This document shows, in pieces, positions 1-10,021 of a stretch of DNA of 64,000 nt. Origin of the DNA: Cercophora sp. LCS_1 (lineage: Eukaryota > Ascomycota > Sordariomycetes > Sordariales > Lasiosphaeriaceae); NCBI GenBank assembly GCA_036250225.1, contig JAPZLL010000026.1, forward strand, positions 1-64,000, in the 5' to 3' direction. Each line of letters begins with the position of its first letter. The first letter of the stretch is position 1. The notes under the pieces were generated by a model. The model was not told where the DNA came from. It ran no database searches and saw only the letters and a list, made by a program, of their open reading frames with translations. The translations under genes and the position numbers were made by a program.

Positions 1-99
1 CCGCTCGGGGCTTGTGGGTCCCCGCGCCCCGTGCTTCTCTGATTGGTGTCATCCCGTGGCCCGTGCGCCCTCCTTGAGGTCATGACTTGGGTCGTGACA
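1..99 (+). mobile_element. 3' end of an LTR (family A), cut by window edge
   Basis: The end of this stretch, with a GAGGTCATGACTTGGGTCGT core followed by GACA, matches the 3' ends of the LTR copies that end at 1129, 2486 and 11396. Only the last ~100 bp lie in the window. The element stops at the terminal CA at 98-99. No internal retrotransposon coding sequence is visible beside it. Confidence 0.6.
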
Positions 100-104
100 T
101 GTGA

Positions 105-356
105 CTATGATCTAGTTGGAAATGTCGGAACATCTTGATGCATGTCGATCGAATCGGGTCGAAGTGTTTGTGGTGATGACGGCAAAGATGGTCGGGGAGA
201 TGTTCTGTGCTGAAGCTCAAGCGGAGCGCGATGAGACGCGCGTGTATGTTGGAAGGTGAGGGTTGCAACCCACAATGAGAGTAGCGCAATGATGAGCGAT
301 GGCAAGCCAATGGCGATGGCGACGATGACCTCAGAGCCCACAGACTCGGTAGCCAT
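105..356 (-). CDS. Possible small single-pass membrane protein (83 aa)
   Basis: This is a short open frame with one strong hydrophobic segment at about residues 10-31 (VIVAIAIGLPSLIIALLSLW), followed by a basic, Ser/Pro-rich tail. Short fungal proteins of the form 'helix plus tail' occur near HET and DUF3176 loci, but I do not recognise this one. It sits between two LTR copies and could be a chance frame or a relic. No intron is needed to read it. There is no supporting neighbour. Confidence 0.25.
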   Translation of the reverse strand: MATESVGSEVIVAIAIGLPSLIIALLSLWVATLTFQHTRASHRAPLELQHRTSPRPSLPSSPQTLRPDSIDMHQDVPTFPTRS

Positions 357-623
357 GGTACTGGAAATTTTGCGAGATTACGGAGAATTGAGCAACCCGG
401 GGCTGTGGTCAAAGCTGCTTTTTGTGCTGGTTTTGTGGTCCGCCTTGTACCGGGAGATTGGGCTAGATGTGCACCTGATCTATTGAAGTGATTCGTTGGC
501 AGTCGATTTGGTGATAAGGAATGGTTCCATTTGGTCGCACCCGCGGCATGTCTGGAGAGAAACTGTCCGTGCTTTTGTCATGTAATATCTCTATTTCCCC
601 TGGCGAATTCTGAGAGGCGGTGG

Positions 624-1129
624 TGTTACAGCCTGCTCCAGGTACACCGAAGGTGAGCCTGGTAAAGACAGATCGTAAGAGCGGACAGGGTCCAATGCTC
701 TAGGTAAGGCGGGGTGCAAGGTGACTGAGTGAAGGCTAGTACAACTCTCGAAGGGGAATACACTATCAAGCAGAACGTAGACTCCAAGGTCCCAAACGAT
801 GGGTCTCACTGAGTGGTGCTCAAGAACAATGTATTGCTAGCGTGAGGATCCAAGAGTCCTCACACAGTTGTGGGCACAACTATCGTATCTATATACATGC
901 GGTGTTCTCCTGGACCCGAGGTTCTCCTTCCTCGGGACCATGGGTCCCGAGGCTCTCTTGCTCCGGGTCCATTCTTACTGGCCGTCCTCGGACCCGGGTG
1001 CTTCTTCGTTCGGGTCCTCTCTCATTGGTTCCATTGGGGCCTGGTGGAGCGCTGTGCTCTGAGCTTCGTTGATTGGTGCTTGAGGTTGGTCCGTGCTCCC
1101 TCCTTGAGGTCATGACTTGGGTCGTGACA
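624..1129 (+). mobile_element. Solo LTR, family A (506 bp)
   Basis: It begins TGTTACAGCCTGCTCCAGG and ends GGGTCGTGACA, so it has the TG...CA termini of an LTR. The first ~280 bp match the copy at 10909-11396 and, reversed, the copy at 1753-2271. The last ~100 bp match the window-edge fragment at 1-99. The flanking 5 bp (GGTGG and CACAG) are not a duplication, so either the flanks have changed or this is a recombinant copy. No internal gag or pol is adjacent. Confidence 0.7.
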
Positions 1130-1752
1130 CACAGGCCAACCCACACAGATACATATAGCTGGCTTTCTTCCACCAGATAGTTGGAAATTCATCACCTTTC
1201 AACCTTCTTCTCACACTCGTTCTTGCCATGCCTCGCTCAGTGACCTGATTTCAAGACCAATACGGAAAGGAGATATTATATAACGGAAAGAAGTGTCTAA
1301 CAAAGATTATTCTCTTCCTTAGACAATTTCCAAAGACCCTCAAGGCTTTTTATCACTAAAAAGAGAAGTTAGAACGATGGGGTAATATAGGAAAATATAA
1401 GGACACCCACGGGTAGGAGCAAAGTTAGTACTATTATAGGCAATTTTGCGGGTGAAATATTCGCTATAGCATAAGGAATCTACAGTAATAAGATACTTAC
1501 GTTTAGCACAGAAGCAATTCGAGTAAGGTATTTCCAATAGACTACTACACAAGGAGAGATAAACGCCCAGTATAGATTTAAACAATACCTTTTATTGGGA
1601 GCGTAACGACCGAACCTTTTGAATTCTACTGGACATTATATTAGCAGAACGATTATAGGGAGGAGATTGGAGGAACGTACGGAAGTGTGGATTATACTCT
1701 TTTAGGCTTGGGGAATGGCCTTTGGATTATAGGCCTTAGAAGGAGAGGATTG
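1130..1752. other. AT-rich spacer between two inverted LTRs
   Basis: This stretch is visibly richer in A and T than the surrounding LTRs. It carries only short frames that I cannot support as genes. It lies between an LTR in plus orientation (ending at 1129) and one in minus orientation (starting at 1753), so it could be a heavily mutated element interior, but no reverse transcriptase or integrase motif could be read. Confidence 0.4.
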
Positions 1753-2271
1753 TATTACAACCCAGGTTATAACCCCCAGGGAGGGAGTATAAACCATAGC
1801 GAGACACCAATCATTAGGCCCAGGGTATAAAGACCCACAAGCCCTGAGGGGACCAATTAGGGCAGTTCCAAGGGGAATGGTCCCGGTGTTCGGGACCTAA
1901 AAGCCCGGGACCAACCCCGGGCCTATTGTAGAGGACCCAGTGGTGTTAGTCCCGGGCCTCGGGACCAACAAGCTCGGGACCTAGAGACCAGTCTCACGGG
2001 GTATATAATTTCGGTAGTTGTACCTACAACTGTGTGAGGAATTTTGGTTCCTCACGCTAGCAATATATTGTTCTTGAGCACCGCTTAGTGAGACCCATCG
2101 TCTGGGACTTTGGAGTCTACGTTCTACTTGACAGTGTATCACCCTTCGAAAGTTGTACTAGCCTTCACTCAGTCACCTTGCACCCACCCCACCTAGAGCA
2201 TTGGACCCTGTCCGCTCTTACGATCTGTCTTTGCCAAGACCTCCCCGGAGTACTTGGAGCAGGCCGTAACA
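1753..2271 (-). mobile_element. Inverted LTR copy, family A (~519 bp)
   Basis: Read on the minus strand it starts TGTTACGGCCTGCTCCAAG at 2271 and ends near GGGTTGTAATA at 1753, where the expected terminal CA has become TA. The middle, around 2040-2230, is the reverse complement of 660-880 of the first LTR with scattered transitions. The flanks show no 5-bp duplication. It abuts, without spacer, a direct-orientation LTR tail at 2272. Confidence 0.65.
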
Positions 2272-2486
2272 GGTGGACCCAAGGCTGGGTCCATTGGGGC
2301 TGGGTCCTTCCTTACTGGTTCCTCCGTAGACCCGAGCATTATGGACCTGAGGCCGGGTCCAGGACTGCCGGGTCCTTCCTGATTGGACTGCCAGGGCTTT
2401 GTGGGTCGTTACACCCCGGGCCCAATAATTGGTGTTCCGTAGTTGGCCCGTGCTCCCTCCCTGCAGTCATGACCTGGGTTGTAACA
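2272..2486 (+). mobile_element. LTR 3' fragment, family A
   Basis: The 215 bp from 2272 to the terminal GTTGTAACA at 2486 match the 3' half of the LTR at 10909-11396, including the shared CCCCGGGCCCAAT block and the CATGACCTGGGTTG tail. The 5' half is missing and replaced by the inverted copy at 1753-2271, which implies nested insertion or recombination between copies. Confidence 0.6.
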
Positions 2487-3548
2487 ATAGGGCTTGAAAA
2501 CAACTGAGAGGGCGCGGGTTTACTAAACCTAGAGCCCTAAATCTTTGTAATGGGGTTTTTTTTGGGGTAGTGTTAGTTATTTAATGGTTGGCTTGCCTTA
2601 TGCGGAGGCGAATAGGGGCAGGAATGTAATTATAAGCCGTAAAATTGACCTCTTCCGCCAAAATAATGTTAATATCTTTAAAATCACTGGAATTATAGTT
2701 GTTAAAGGTAGTGTTGAGCGGGCGCAACCGCAGCGCTGCACGCGCGTGAGGGTATTCTGGCTTGAAAAGTATACCGAAATAAATCGCTTGACGAGGGCAA
2801 TTAAATGAGCCTGGTCTCAATTAGTTTGCTTCGTTGCACGGTATAGATGTTTGGATACCGACCTTTTCGTGGTGGTGAGATTTTTCTGTGGCACCCACTG
2901 CAAAGTCACAAAAAATGCATGCGCGTCACAGAAAATTTTTGATGGTCAGTGCTCGCCTGTGGTCATGGCTGGTGGGTCCCAGAGCCGTTCAGAAATTCAA
3001 TGTTTTTTTCCATGGGTAGACCCTAACCCTGAGAATTGAGGGGTGCATGCCTATAAAAAACCGATGTGTTTTATACGCATGCACTGGATGCATGCGGAGT
3101 AAAACGGGGGGTGCATGCCTATCACTCCCCATCTATTTCAATCCAAAATGGGACCCAGCAGACAAGTACTGAGAACTCCAAGTATTGCTTATGGCTCTTT
3201 ACTATATGGTGCTCGATTCCCCTGCAGCCTTATCCATCAAGATTGCATCTCCATTGATCGATATCCTATGCTTGCTACCTAAGAATGAAGCCTCCTGTTC
3301 TTATCCCTGCGACCCCTCCGGCCCCCTCAAAAGAAGAGAATCAACCTCCACATTGTTATTACCCCCCTGCGCACCCGTTACCATCTGCCCCAGGGAGCTC
3401 TCTTGACCTCCAACCTAACATCCACCCTCCCCGCCAACTTCTCCATCTCCTCAACCGTCATGATCCCCAAGCCTTCTCCCTTAACAGCCTACCCCTCCCC
3501 CGTAACAAAACCACCACCATAAAACACTACCGGCAAAATCAACGCCTT
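2487..3548. other. Non-coding spacer with a short inverted repeat
   Basis: No gene could be supported here. The stretch holds an inverted repeat at 3043-3084 and a third GTGCATGC copy near 3113. Pyrimidine-rich sequence from about 3290 to 3548 lies downstream of the relic DUF3176 gene on the other strand. Confidence 0.4.
3043..3084. repeat. Imperfect 16-bp inverted repeat around GTGCATGC
   Basis: GTGCATGCCTATAAAA at 3043-3058 is repeated in reverse complement at 3069-3084 with one mismatch, separated by a 10-bp loop. Another GTGCATGCCTAT copy follows near 3112. It could be a hairpin or the footprint of a small inverted-repeat element. Confidence 0.5.
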
Positions 3549-3549
3549 T

Positions 3550-4730
3550 TACACTGGCCCCCTCCAACTACCAACAATCGCCACAACCAAAACCACCACC
3601 GTTAACCAAATAAACACCACCACTAATAACTGCCACCTCCAATTCACCTCCGTACAAACCATCGTTGTACAGACCTCCCTCTCCACCCTATCCCCCAACG
3701 GCCCCGTATTAGAATCCCCATCGTTCTCCACACTCGCCGTCTTCCCCGTAAACCTAAGTTTATTCATCCCTGCAAGGGCAACCGTTTCCACTGCTATAGC
3801 GATCTTTTAAGGAGTGGTAGTCTAATTGTGAAAAAAACGCATTAAGCCAGAACTAATCGTTACACTACGCGTTCCCAGACTAGTTAGAGAAGTCATGCGT
3901 ACATCGGCCAGTAAGGAGCTTCCCACGGAGGTATTGGGAGATAGCGTAGGCGTAGCTTTCGTGTATGCGGTGTTAGTATTCAATTGGCGCAGAGAGCTCA
4001 ACGCATTAGAAGGTAGGAGGTGGGTAGGATATCACCGGGAGGGCGTCCAGGGCGGAGGAGATGTTGGAGGGGGTGTAGGTTGTTCCATTAAGGTGGTAGG
4101 GGGTGTGGACTGCAGTAAGTGCACGGCCATCAGCGGGAGAGATAGGGGGGTTAGACGGGGGTGTTAGGGGAGGAGCCGTTTTTGGAGGTTAGGTCGGGTG
4201 TGACAGGGATGGGGGAGGTGGGGACTTCGGTAAATTCGCTAGAGGAGACGTCGGGACGTCGGCGGAGTAGGTGCGCATGTAGGGGTAAAGGGCGCAGGCG
4301 GAGGCCGTGTGGGTAAAGTTGGATCGATTTCCTGTTATTGTGTCCTTGCAGCGCGGTCCGTTGAAGGATGGCACGTTAGTTCTGGTGAGAACGGTGGAGT
4401 TTAGGATTGCTCAGCCATATTTGCCAGGGAAGTCGGGGACCTAAGACATGTTTGTTGTAGCGTTGACTGTCAAAATTACCTGACTAGGCTCAGGGCTAAT
4501 ACTAGCACCAGTGGGAAGACGGAAGTTGCTAAAACGTGTACTGGTGGTATTATGGGGGCCCGTAACGAGAGAAGGAATAACCTGGCAATAGCTGCATAAA
4601 CCGATGCTGGCGTAGTCGGTGAAGGTGCAGTTCCCAGTCTGACAGGCGAGGACAATGTTGCTGTCAACAGTCCAGGGGTTACTGAGTCCGTCAATGAGAG
4701 TCCCTTCCATATAGTTGGTCACTTAATACA
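3550..4730 (-). pseudogene. Decayed DUF3176-family membrane protein gene
   Basis: Three separate minus-strand pieces follow the order of a DUF3176 protein. 4722-4441 carries the cysteine block CQTGNCTFTDYASIGLCSYC and the later LPTGAS motif. 4374-4189 carries ACALYPYMRTYSA. 3791-3549 carries the C-terminal hydrophobic helix after VNWRWQ. Between 4189 and 3791 a TPSNISSAL block and a YAYAISQYLRGKLLTG block can still be read, but with stop codons between them. The N-terminal transmembrane part is missing. Multiple stops and frame changes mean it is not expressible as one protein. An intact relative lies at 23225-25566. Decay in an LTR-rich region suggests RIP or drift. Confidence 0.75.
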
Positions 4731-5079
4731 GTTTAGCTATGATTCTGAAGTAGCTGCTTGACCTAGGGGCCCAATGTGTAACACAGTTATGAAGGAAGCT
4801 CTGGAAGACCCTGGAAGCCGCTGGAACCAACCACTAGTATATTTGTCAGTAGTCGCTACCTAAGTTACCACCAACCCTAGCAATAAGAAGAGCTCTCTGG
4901 CGGAGCCAGAGAGCGAGGAGCAGGCTTCAATTGATCACTTACCCAACCCCCTACTATACCATCCACCATCTTACAGTGCAACCCCCTATCCTCGTCCCCC
5001 TGACGCGCCCTGCGTTACAACCCTAGGTCTCCCAGAGGCCACACAACCCTTGAGAGGCCACCTCATAGTCAGGATTTAT
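4731..5079. other. Spacer; no gene seen
   Basis: No coding signal was found. A palindromic CTCTCTGGCGGAGCCAGAGAG stem occurs near 4894-4914. A similar CTCTCTGGCAGAGCCAGA block occurs near 12607, so this may be a terminal motif of a small mobile element. Confidence 0.35.
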
Positions 5080-5505
5080 TAAAACTCGGATTACCAACCA
5101 TTATAACAGCTCTCTAACCTTAATGTCAACAGCTGTGGATCGGTTGGCTAAAGGAATTGTAACTGTAATTTATACACAAGGTGGCTCTTCTCCGTACAGA
5201 GGTCTCTGCACCACAAAAGGCCAATAAGGGGCTTAGTAAGCGACGGAGGGCTAAAAAAACACTTATACGGCTTAGAGTGTCACTTACTGTACAGGAGGCA
5301 CAGGATTTACTGGATCAGAAGGCTGCGGGGGAGTAGTTGCTTAGGAAACACGACAAAGTGGTGGTAGTGCAAGGGGGTCTCGTACAAAGACTCAGTGTTG
5401 TGGCGTGTGTGGTACGCCTGGCCATAATGCGCGCACTTTTAAGGAGGCTGCAGAATCGTCTGATTCCTCTGTTTCTGATTCAGTTATTGTTATTTCCTAG
5501 TGTTG
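5080..5505 (+). mobile_element. C-terminal relic of a Fot1/pogo-type DDE transposase
   Basis: Reading the plus strand across frames gives, in order: a VDRLAKGIVTV segment; a Lys/Arg-rich KRRRAKKTLIRLRVSLT segment; an LTVQEAQDLLDQKAAGE helix that runs into a TAG stop at 5333-5335; then, after a frame change, a zinc-knuckle-like CCGVCGTPGHNARTF motif and a serine-rich tail ending SDSVIVIS and a stop at about 5504. This order is that of the C-terminus of Fot1/pogo transposases. The DDE catalytic core is absent. The in-frame stop in place of a probable Gln codon and at least two frame shifts show it is dead. Confidence 0.7.
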
Positions 5506-5575
5506 TGGTTGTGCAATTGGGAGTAGCTGCAATAGAGGTGTGGGAAATTCGCCGTTCGCTTATCAAATACGTTAT

Positions 5576-5912
5576 TACATTAGTAAAGATCTGAATGATA
5601 TTAGCGAATATTACCAGTGTGCCAGGAGCAAGCCTCGTTTGTGTTTTGGGAATCGTAATAAGCCTCTCGGCAAACAACGCAGTGAAGAATGACGGGGCCT
5701 CGCGGTTGGTTGTAGTTGTAGTTCCGGGCTTTCGTCTTGGGACACACTCTCGGCGGTCTGGGTGCTGTTGATCTCGTCGGTTTCGTCCTACTCTTCTTCT
5801 TCCTGTTCTTCCTGTTCTTCTTCCCCCTCTTCCTGCTCCTCTTCGCTCTCATCGTCAGTAACTTCAATGGTGACCTTGTCATTGGGAGGGGTGTGGACCG
5901 GAGCTAACATGG
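5576..5912 (-). CDS. Truncated or multi-exon Cys/His-rich acidic protein
   Basis: From an ATG at about 5910 the minus strand encodes VTIEVTDDES followed by a run of Glu/Gln. It then reaches a stop that coincides with a possible GTAGGA donor. Farther on, in another frame, is a clear block HCVVCREAYYDSQNTNEACSW ending HTG at about 5601, followed at once by a possible GTAATA donor and a TTCAG acceptor. The pattern C-x2-C...N-x3-AC-x-WH-x-G looks like a zinc-binding module. It is the first half of what the divergent neighbour at 5964 seems to carry in full. The gene runs out close to the transposase relic that ends at 5505. It may be an intact spliced gene or one cut off by that element. Confidence 0.35.
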
Positions 5913-5963
5913 TGACCACCAGAAGAGCTTCTCCTGAATGAAGATCATCACGTCTGAGACGAT

Positions 5964-6863
5964 ATGTCGGATGATTTCGGGGGCGCAACGGACACTGCAG
6001 AAAGCCGAAGGGAACTCCCCGAGGCCTTCACTTACTATTGTTGCGATAGGGACGCAAATTCCAAGGGGCGCAAAACTGGACAGCATTGGGCGGCCGACGA
6101 TTCGGGCGGGGGGCCTCCGCCATTTTCGGATTCTGATAGGAGCGCCGAGGCCGAGGGAGCGGACGGAGGTGAAGAAGGCGAGGAAGGCGAGGACAAGAAC
6201 GGGTAGAATTAATGATGTGCTAGATAGGTAACCATGAATGTGACAGCCTTTCTACCTCAGTACCCGTCATTTGAAGGAATTCCGTTCAATGCATGCTGAG
6301 TTTGAAGTTGCACATACTGAGGCGGGCACCGGCCGAGTTCTGTGGTCGCCTTCATTCAACCTCGCTTGGGATACCCTGACCAAAGCCGAACTTCGCGAAG
6401 GAGGGAAGCTGAAAGCAGAGGAGGACGTGGCGCCAGGCAAGAAGTCTTCGAAGCGCGCCAAAACAATCGAGGACCGTTTGCTCTGCTATTACTGCGGGTA
6501 TCACTACATGGAGTCAGAGAGCTCCATGACTGCGTGCAAACGAAATGCCGGTAGGTTACAGGCTCCTTTGGTTTCTCTGACTTCATCGTATCTGATCTTG
6601 ATATGCTGATGCCGTATTATCCAGAACCCAAGCCGGTGTGGGACCGCGGCGCGTACTTTGCTTCCCAGGCGCCCTGGGTGTACGAAGGAGATACAAACTT
6701 CGACAAGCGCCCCAATTGTTTGGTATATGCTTATTGCGGTGCTTGTGGTGATACGTGGGAAACCTGCGAGGTTGGCTGGCACCACTCTCAGGATGGACCC
6801 GATCATAAGGTACGCTTGGAGGGAGGAGAGAGCAACGAGAAGCAGATGGGCGCGGGTTGGTGA
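5964..6863 (+). CDS. Cys/His-rich zinc-binding-like protein of unknown function (255 aa)
   Basis: Three exons join cleanly: 5964-6202, 6261-6550 and 6625-6863, with introns of 58 and 74 bp that begin GTAGAA and GTAGGT and end CAG. The N-terminus is acidic (GGEEGEEGEDKN). Near residue 150 there is LLCYYCGYHYMESESSMTAC. About 40 residues later, after an aromatic PVWDRGAYFASQ stretch, comes YCGACGDTWETCEVGWHHS. Paired C-x2-C and HH motifs suggest metal binding. It could continue past a GTACGC at 6810 into a further exon, which would change the C-terminus. I do not recognise a named family. The divergent neighbour shares the first motif type. Confidence 0.5.
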
Positions 6864-7454
6864 TCACTGCGATGAAGGAAATTGGAAGAGCGGAGAAGGG
6901 GCGAAGCCCAGTGAGAATCTTGCGGACCTAAAATCCGGAATGTGGCGAGCAATCTTCGTTGTTTGCGCAAGTTGCACAGCAGTTTTGAAGGGCGTGCACA
7001 TGTTACGTCTCCAAGTCTTTGGACTCCCCGCTCAATATCAACTGAAAGCCTCGCCATAGGCTAATTGCTGTCACGAGCTCCGTTGTCGTAGTCCAACAGA
7101 GTCGGTATCATCAAGCGGGAATGAGGTACTTGTCAGTTTGCGTTGAAATCTGGGGTACCGTTGCAGCTGCGCCTCCAACATGCAGTGTATCCAAATTAGT
7201 AGCTTGAATCGATCCCTCTAATCTACAATAATCACAATTACATAGTGCGTGCAATGTCATGTCATTTTAGCCAGTAGACCCCAGCCAATCGTCCGGAAGG
7301 TACTCCAACAATGTCCCGGTTCGGCACAGGCCGACAACTATCCCGCTCCGCAGTGTCCAGTGACAGGAGGACAAAAATGAGACACAAAAGACCAGGAGCC
7401 CAACTCTGAAGCTAACGATTCGAAGGGGACGCGTGGCCATCGCTCACAGAAATC
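6864..7454. other. Spacer upstream of the four-module gene
   Basis: No gene was supported. An exon encoding a signal peptide for the next gene could lie here. A GCTAAC branch-like site at 7411 and an ACAG acceptor at 7446-7449 sit just before its first readable ATG, but no convincing signal sequence was found in any frame. Confidence 0.3.
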
Positions 7455-10021
7455 ATGCTGTTCAGCAACACCTCTTCAGCGCTCGCGCTAAATCCCTGCG
7501 CGAACCCCACCTTCCAGCCTCCCATCTACACCCTCGGTGACATTCGCGTGGTCAGGGTGTTTGACTCGGAGTGGGGTGGATACCTCAGGGGCACGATCAA
7601 CTTCACGCTGAGCGATGTAGCCAACAATCACTCGTTGTCTTGCGATTGGGGACGGAAATGGGCGGACGGAATCCCTGCTCCTGGTTATGGAACAGAATAT
7701 GACGACTGGGGGTACAGCAATTGCGTCGATTCAGTCACTGGAGCCGCGCCGGCCTCTGAATCCCACATCGCCACGCTGCTCAATCTTGACCTCAATGCGA
7801 TGCTGCAGAACAAATCGCCGCTGCCCCCGGTACGCATCGCCCAGTATTGGTGGTGTGATACTGTGAATGGGTCTTATCCGTGGGTCGCTCTGAAACGACA
7901 CACAGCACGTCTGGGCGGGAAGCTGACATTTCGCAGGGATGCGCCGTATCAAGCCCATGCTGATTTCTTTTTGGACGTCAGCTGCCCGCAAGCTGGGGAG
8001 AAGGACTCTAAACCCAGCTGCAACGCGACGCGGTCCGTCACAATGAAGGCGCAGTGGATACCCAGAGGGACGCTCTTTCCCGGCACCCACCACCTGGAGC
8101 GTCGCCCAACAACCCCGCCACAAGCCAAGGCAATCAACCCGCCCCCACCGCAGGACTGCACCGAAATCTCCTTTTCCTATCTTGACTGGACCGTACACGA
8201 TTTGACATACGTTCAACCGGTATCATGGGACAATCCTGCCGCTACTGCCAGCTTTAACACGAGCATCAGCCACCAGCCAACGGGTGTGCGATGGCGCTGC
8301 CAATGGGGAGCCGAGGCCGGAGTCACAGAAAGATGGTCGTTCGTCTCGGAGTACTTCATGCTACCCGTCTGCAAAATGGAGGGAGTCGACCCGCTCAACA
8401 GCAACAGCTCGCTGCTTGTGCGATTCAACGCCAATACCAAGTCCATTACCGTGGATCAAAGTTGGAGATGCGGCGACACGGCCGGGACATACTCGTGCGT
8501 AGACCATCGAGGAAGAAGACACGGTCATAAAGGCTAACTAGAAAACCAACGTCTAGAACCGATTTCACGGCGCGGACGAGGTGGGGCGACAATAACAACC
8601 AAGTCGGGCTCCCGTTCTACTGCTCCTCCCGAATATGCACGCTGGACACACCCTTCAAGATCGAGGGTATGCTCAAGTCCCCTGCGTACTTGGCGCCAGC
8701 AAGGCTTCAAGCCCCCCCAGGTATCTCCGAACCCGGCTGTCTCCGCAAGTCCACGGAGCCCAACCAGTCCACAGGCACTTCGCCGTTGGCCCTCGCTCGA
8801 TTCCTATGGCAAGCCACGACGGTCGAGCAGACCACGCACTTTGGAACAGGAACTAGCCCCGGGTGGCCGGCGCCCTATAACCGAACGCTCGTGGTAGTCA
8901 TCAAAAACCTCGCGACCAACACCGAAACATCCTGCTCGTTCAACGACGGCGCCCTCGACGGCGAGACTGACAGATGGTGGCCCTGCTTCCGTGACCGCGC
9001 ACAAGACCCGCACCAGCGATCGCTACAACGAACGCCCGAAACATGGATCCAATTTAGCGCGAAGGCAGGGCAGCTGCGCGTCAATTCAACTTGGTACTGC
9101 AACTCCGAAAACGGGGCAAGTACCTACAAGATCAGCGCGACAGCTCAGATCTCGAAGACCGCCGGCGGTGCGGTAAACATGGGCCTCATTTGCGGGAGCG
9201 GAAACAATACCGTCTATGCTGTCGCGTGCCCCCCAGCGCTTTGGATTAGAGGAGACTCCTGTGACTACACTTACGCAGCGAAATGGTGTACGCTTGGCGA
9301 CCGAGATGGTTATAGCATGTATCGAGATTGGACATTATATAACCAACTAAGCCTGTCCATGCAGGGCATCGAAACCGTGCGCCTCCCAGCGGGCGATCTC
9401 ACCGAGCCGGATCCGACGGGCGTCTGGAGCTGCACGGTGGCGTCTCTCGGCCGAGGTCCCGTCCAGTGGACACTGCAGCAAGCTTCTTCTTGGATTGACT
9501 TCTTTGCGTTGACGGACTGGTTTGGGTGGATCAACCACCTGGATCCTCAAATGAACACCATGTTCGTCTTCAATCTCAACAGCAGCGTGTTCGCCGGTCG
9601 TCCGCGCACAGCGGGTGACGACGATGGTGTGATTAAGTATCTTGGGACTTCGAGGGAGGAGAACGGTCCATTCCTGACGCCCGGGATGCGGGATTTTGAT
9701 CCGTCAAGAGGCTACACCAGCGGCCCTGGAAGTGGGGGTTTCTATAATCCGCTGGGCGGGGAAGTCAAGTTTGACATCTCGACTGGGTACATGGAGCTGA
9801 AGCACTCGTGGTACTGCGATGACAAGAACCTCGACACGCCGGTCATCTTCAACGGGACGTGGAATGGGTATGTTCCGCTGAATTGCACGTGGGAATTCCC
9901 TGGGCCTTATACTGGTCAAATCCAGAGGGAGGGCATTGTGTGCAGGTTCCCGGGTGGGAAGACGGAGATGGTGGTTACGCCGACGGTGACGGTGTGGGTC
10001 TCGGATAAGAGGATTTCATAG
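7455..10021 (+). CDS. Four-module, Cys-rich glycoprotein-like protein, copy A (834 aa)
   Basis: There are two exons, 7455-8494 and 8557-10021, with one 62-bp phase-2 intron (GTGCGT...CTAG). The protein has four modules of about 170-250 residues. Each closes with a tryptophan-cysteine motif: QYWWCDT, QSWRCGDT, STWYCNSE and HSWYCDDK. Many N-x-S/T sites and cysteines indicate an extracellular or lumenal protein. A paralogue at 27840-30617 aligns module by module and is almost the same length. Copy A lacks the clear signal peptide of copy B. Its first readable ATG is followed by LFSNTSSALALN, so an upstream signal exon may be missed or lost. The only intron lies at the position of copy B's second intron. 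No enzymatic motif was recognised and the function is unknown. Confidence 0.7.

Noticed and set aside
889..1173. Several 60-94-aa frames in the first LTR
   Set aside because: They lie inside a repeat whose other copies do not keep the same frames.
3019..3030. CCCTAACCCT, telomere-like
   Set aside because: Fewer than two repeat units; chance is the simplest explanation and no array follows.
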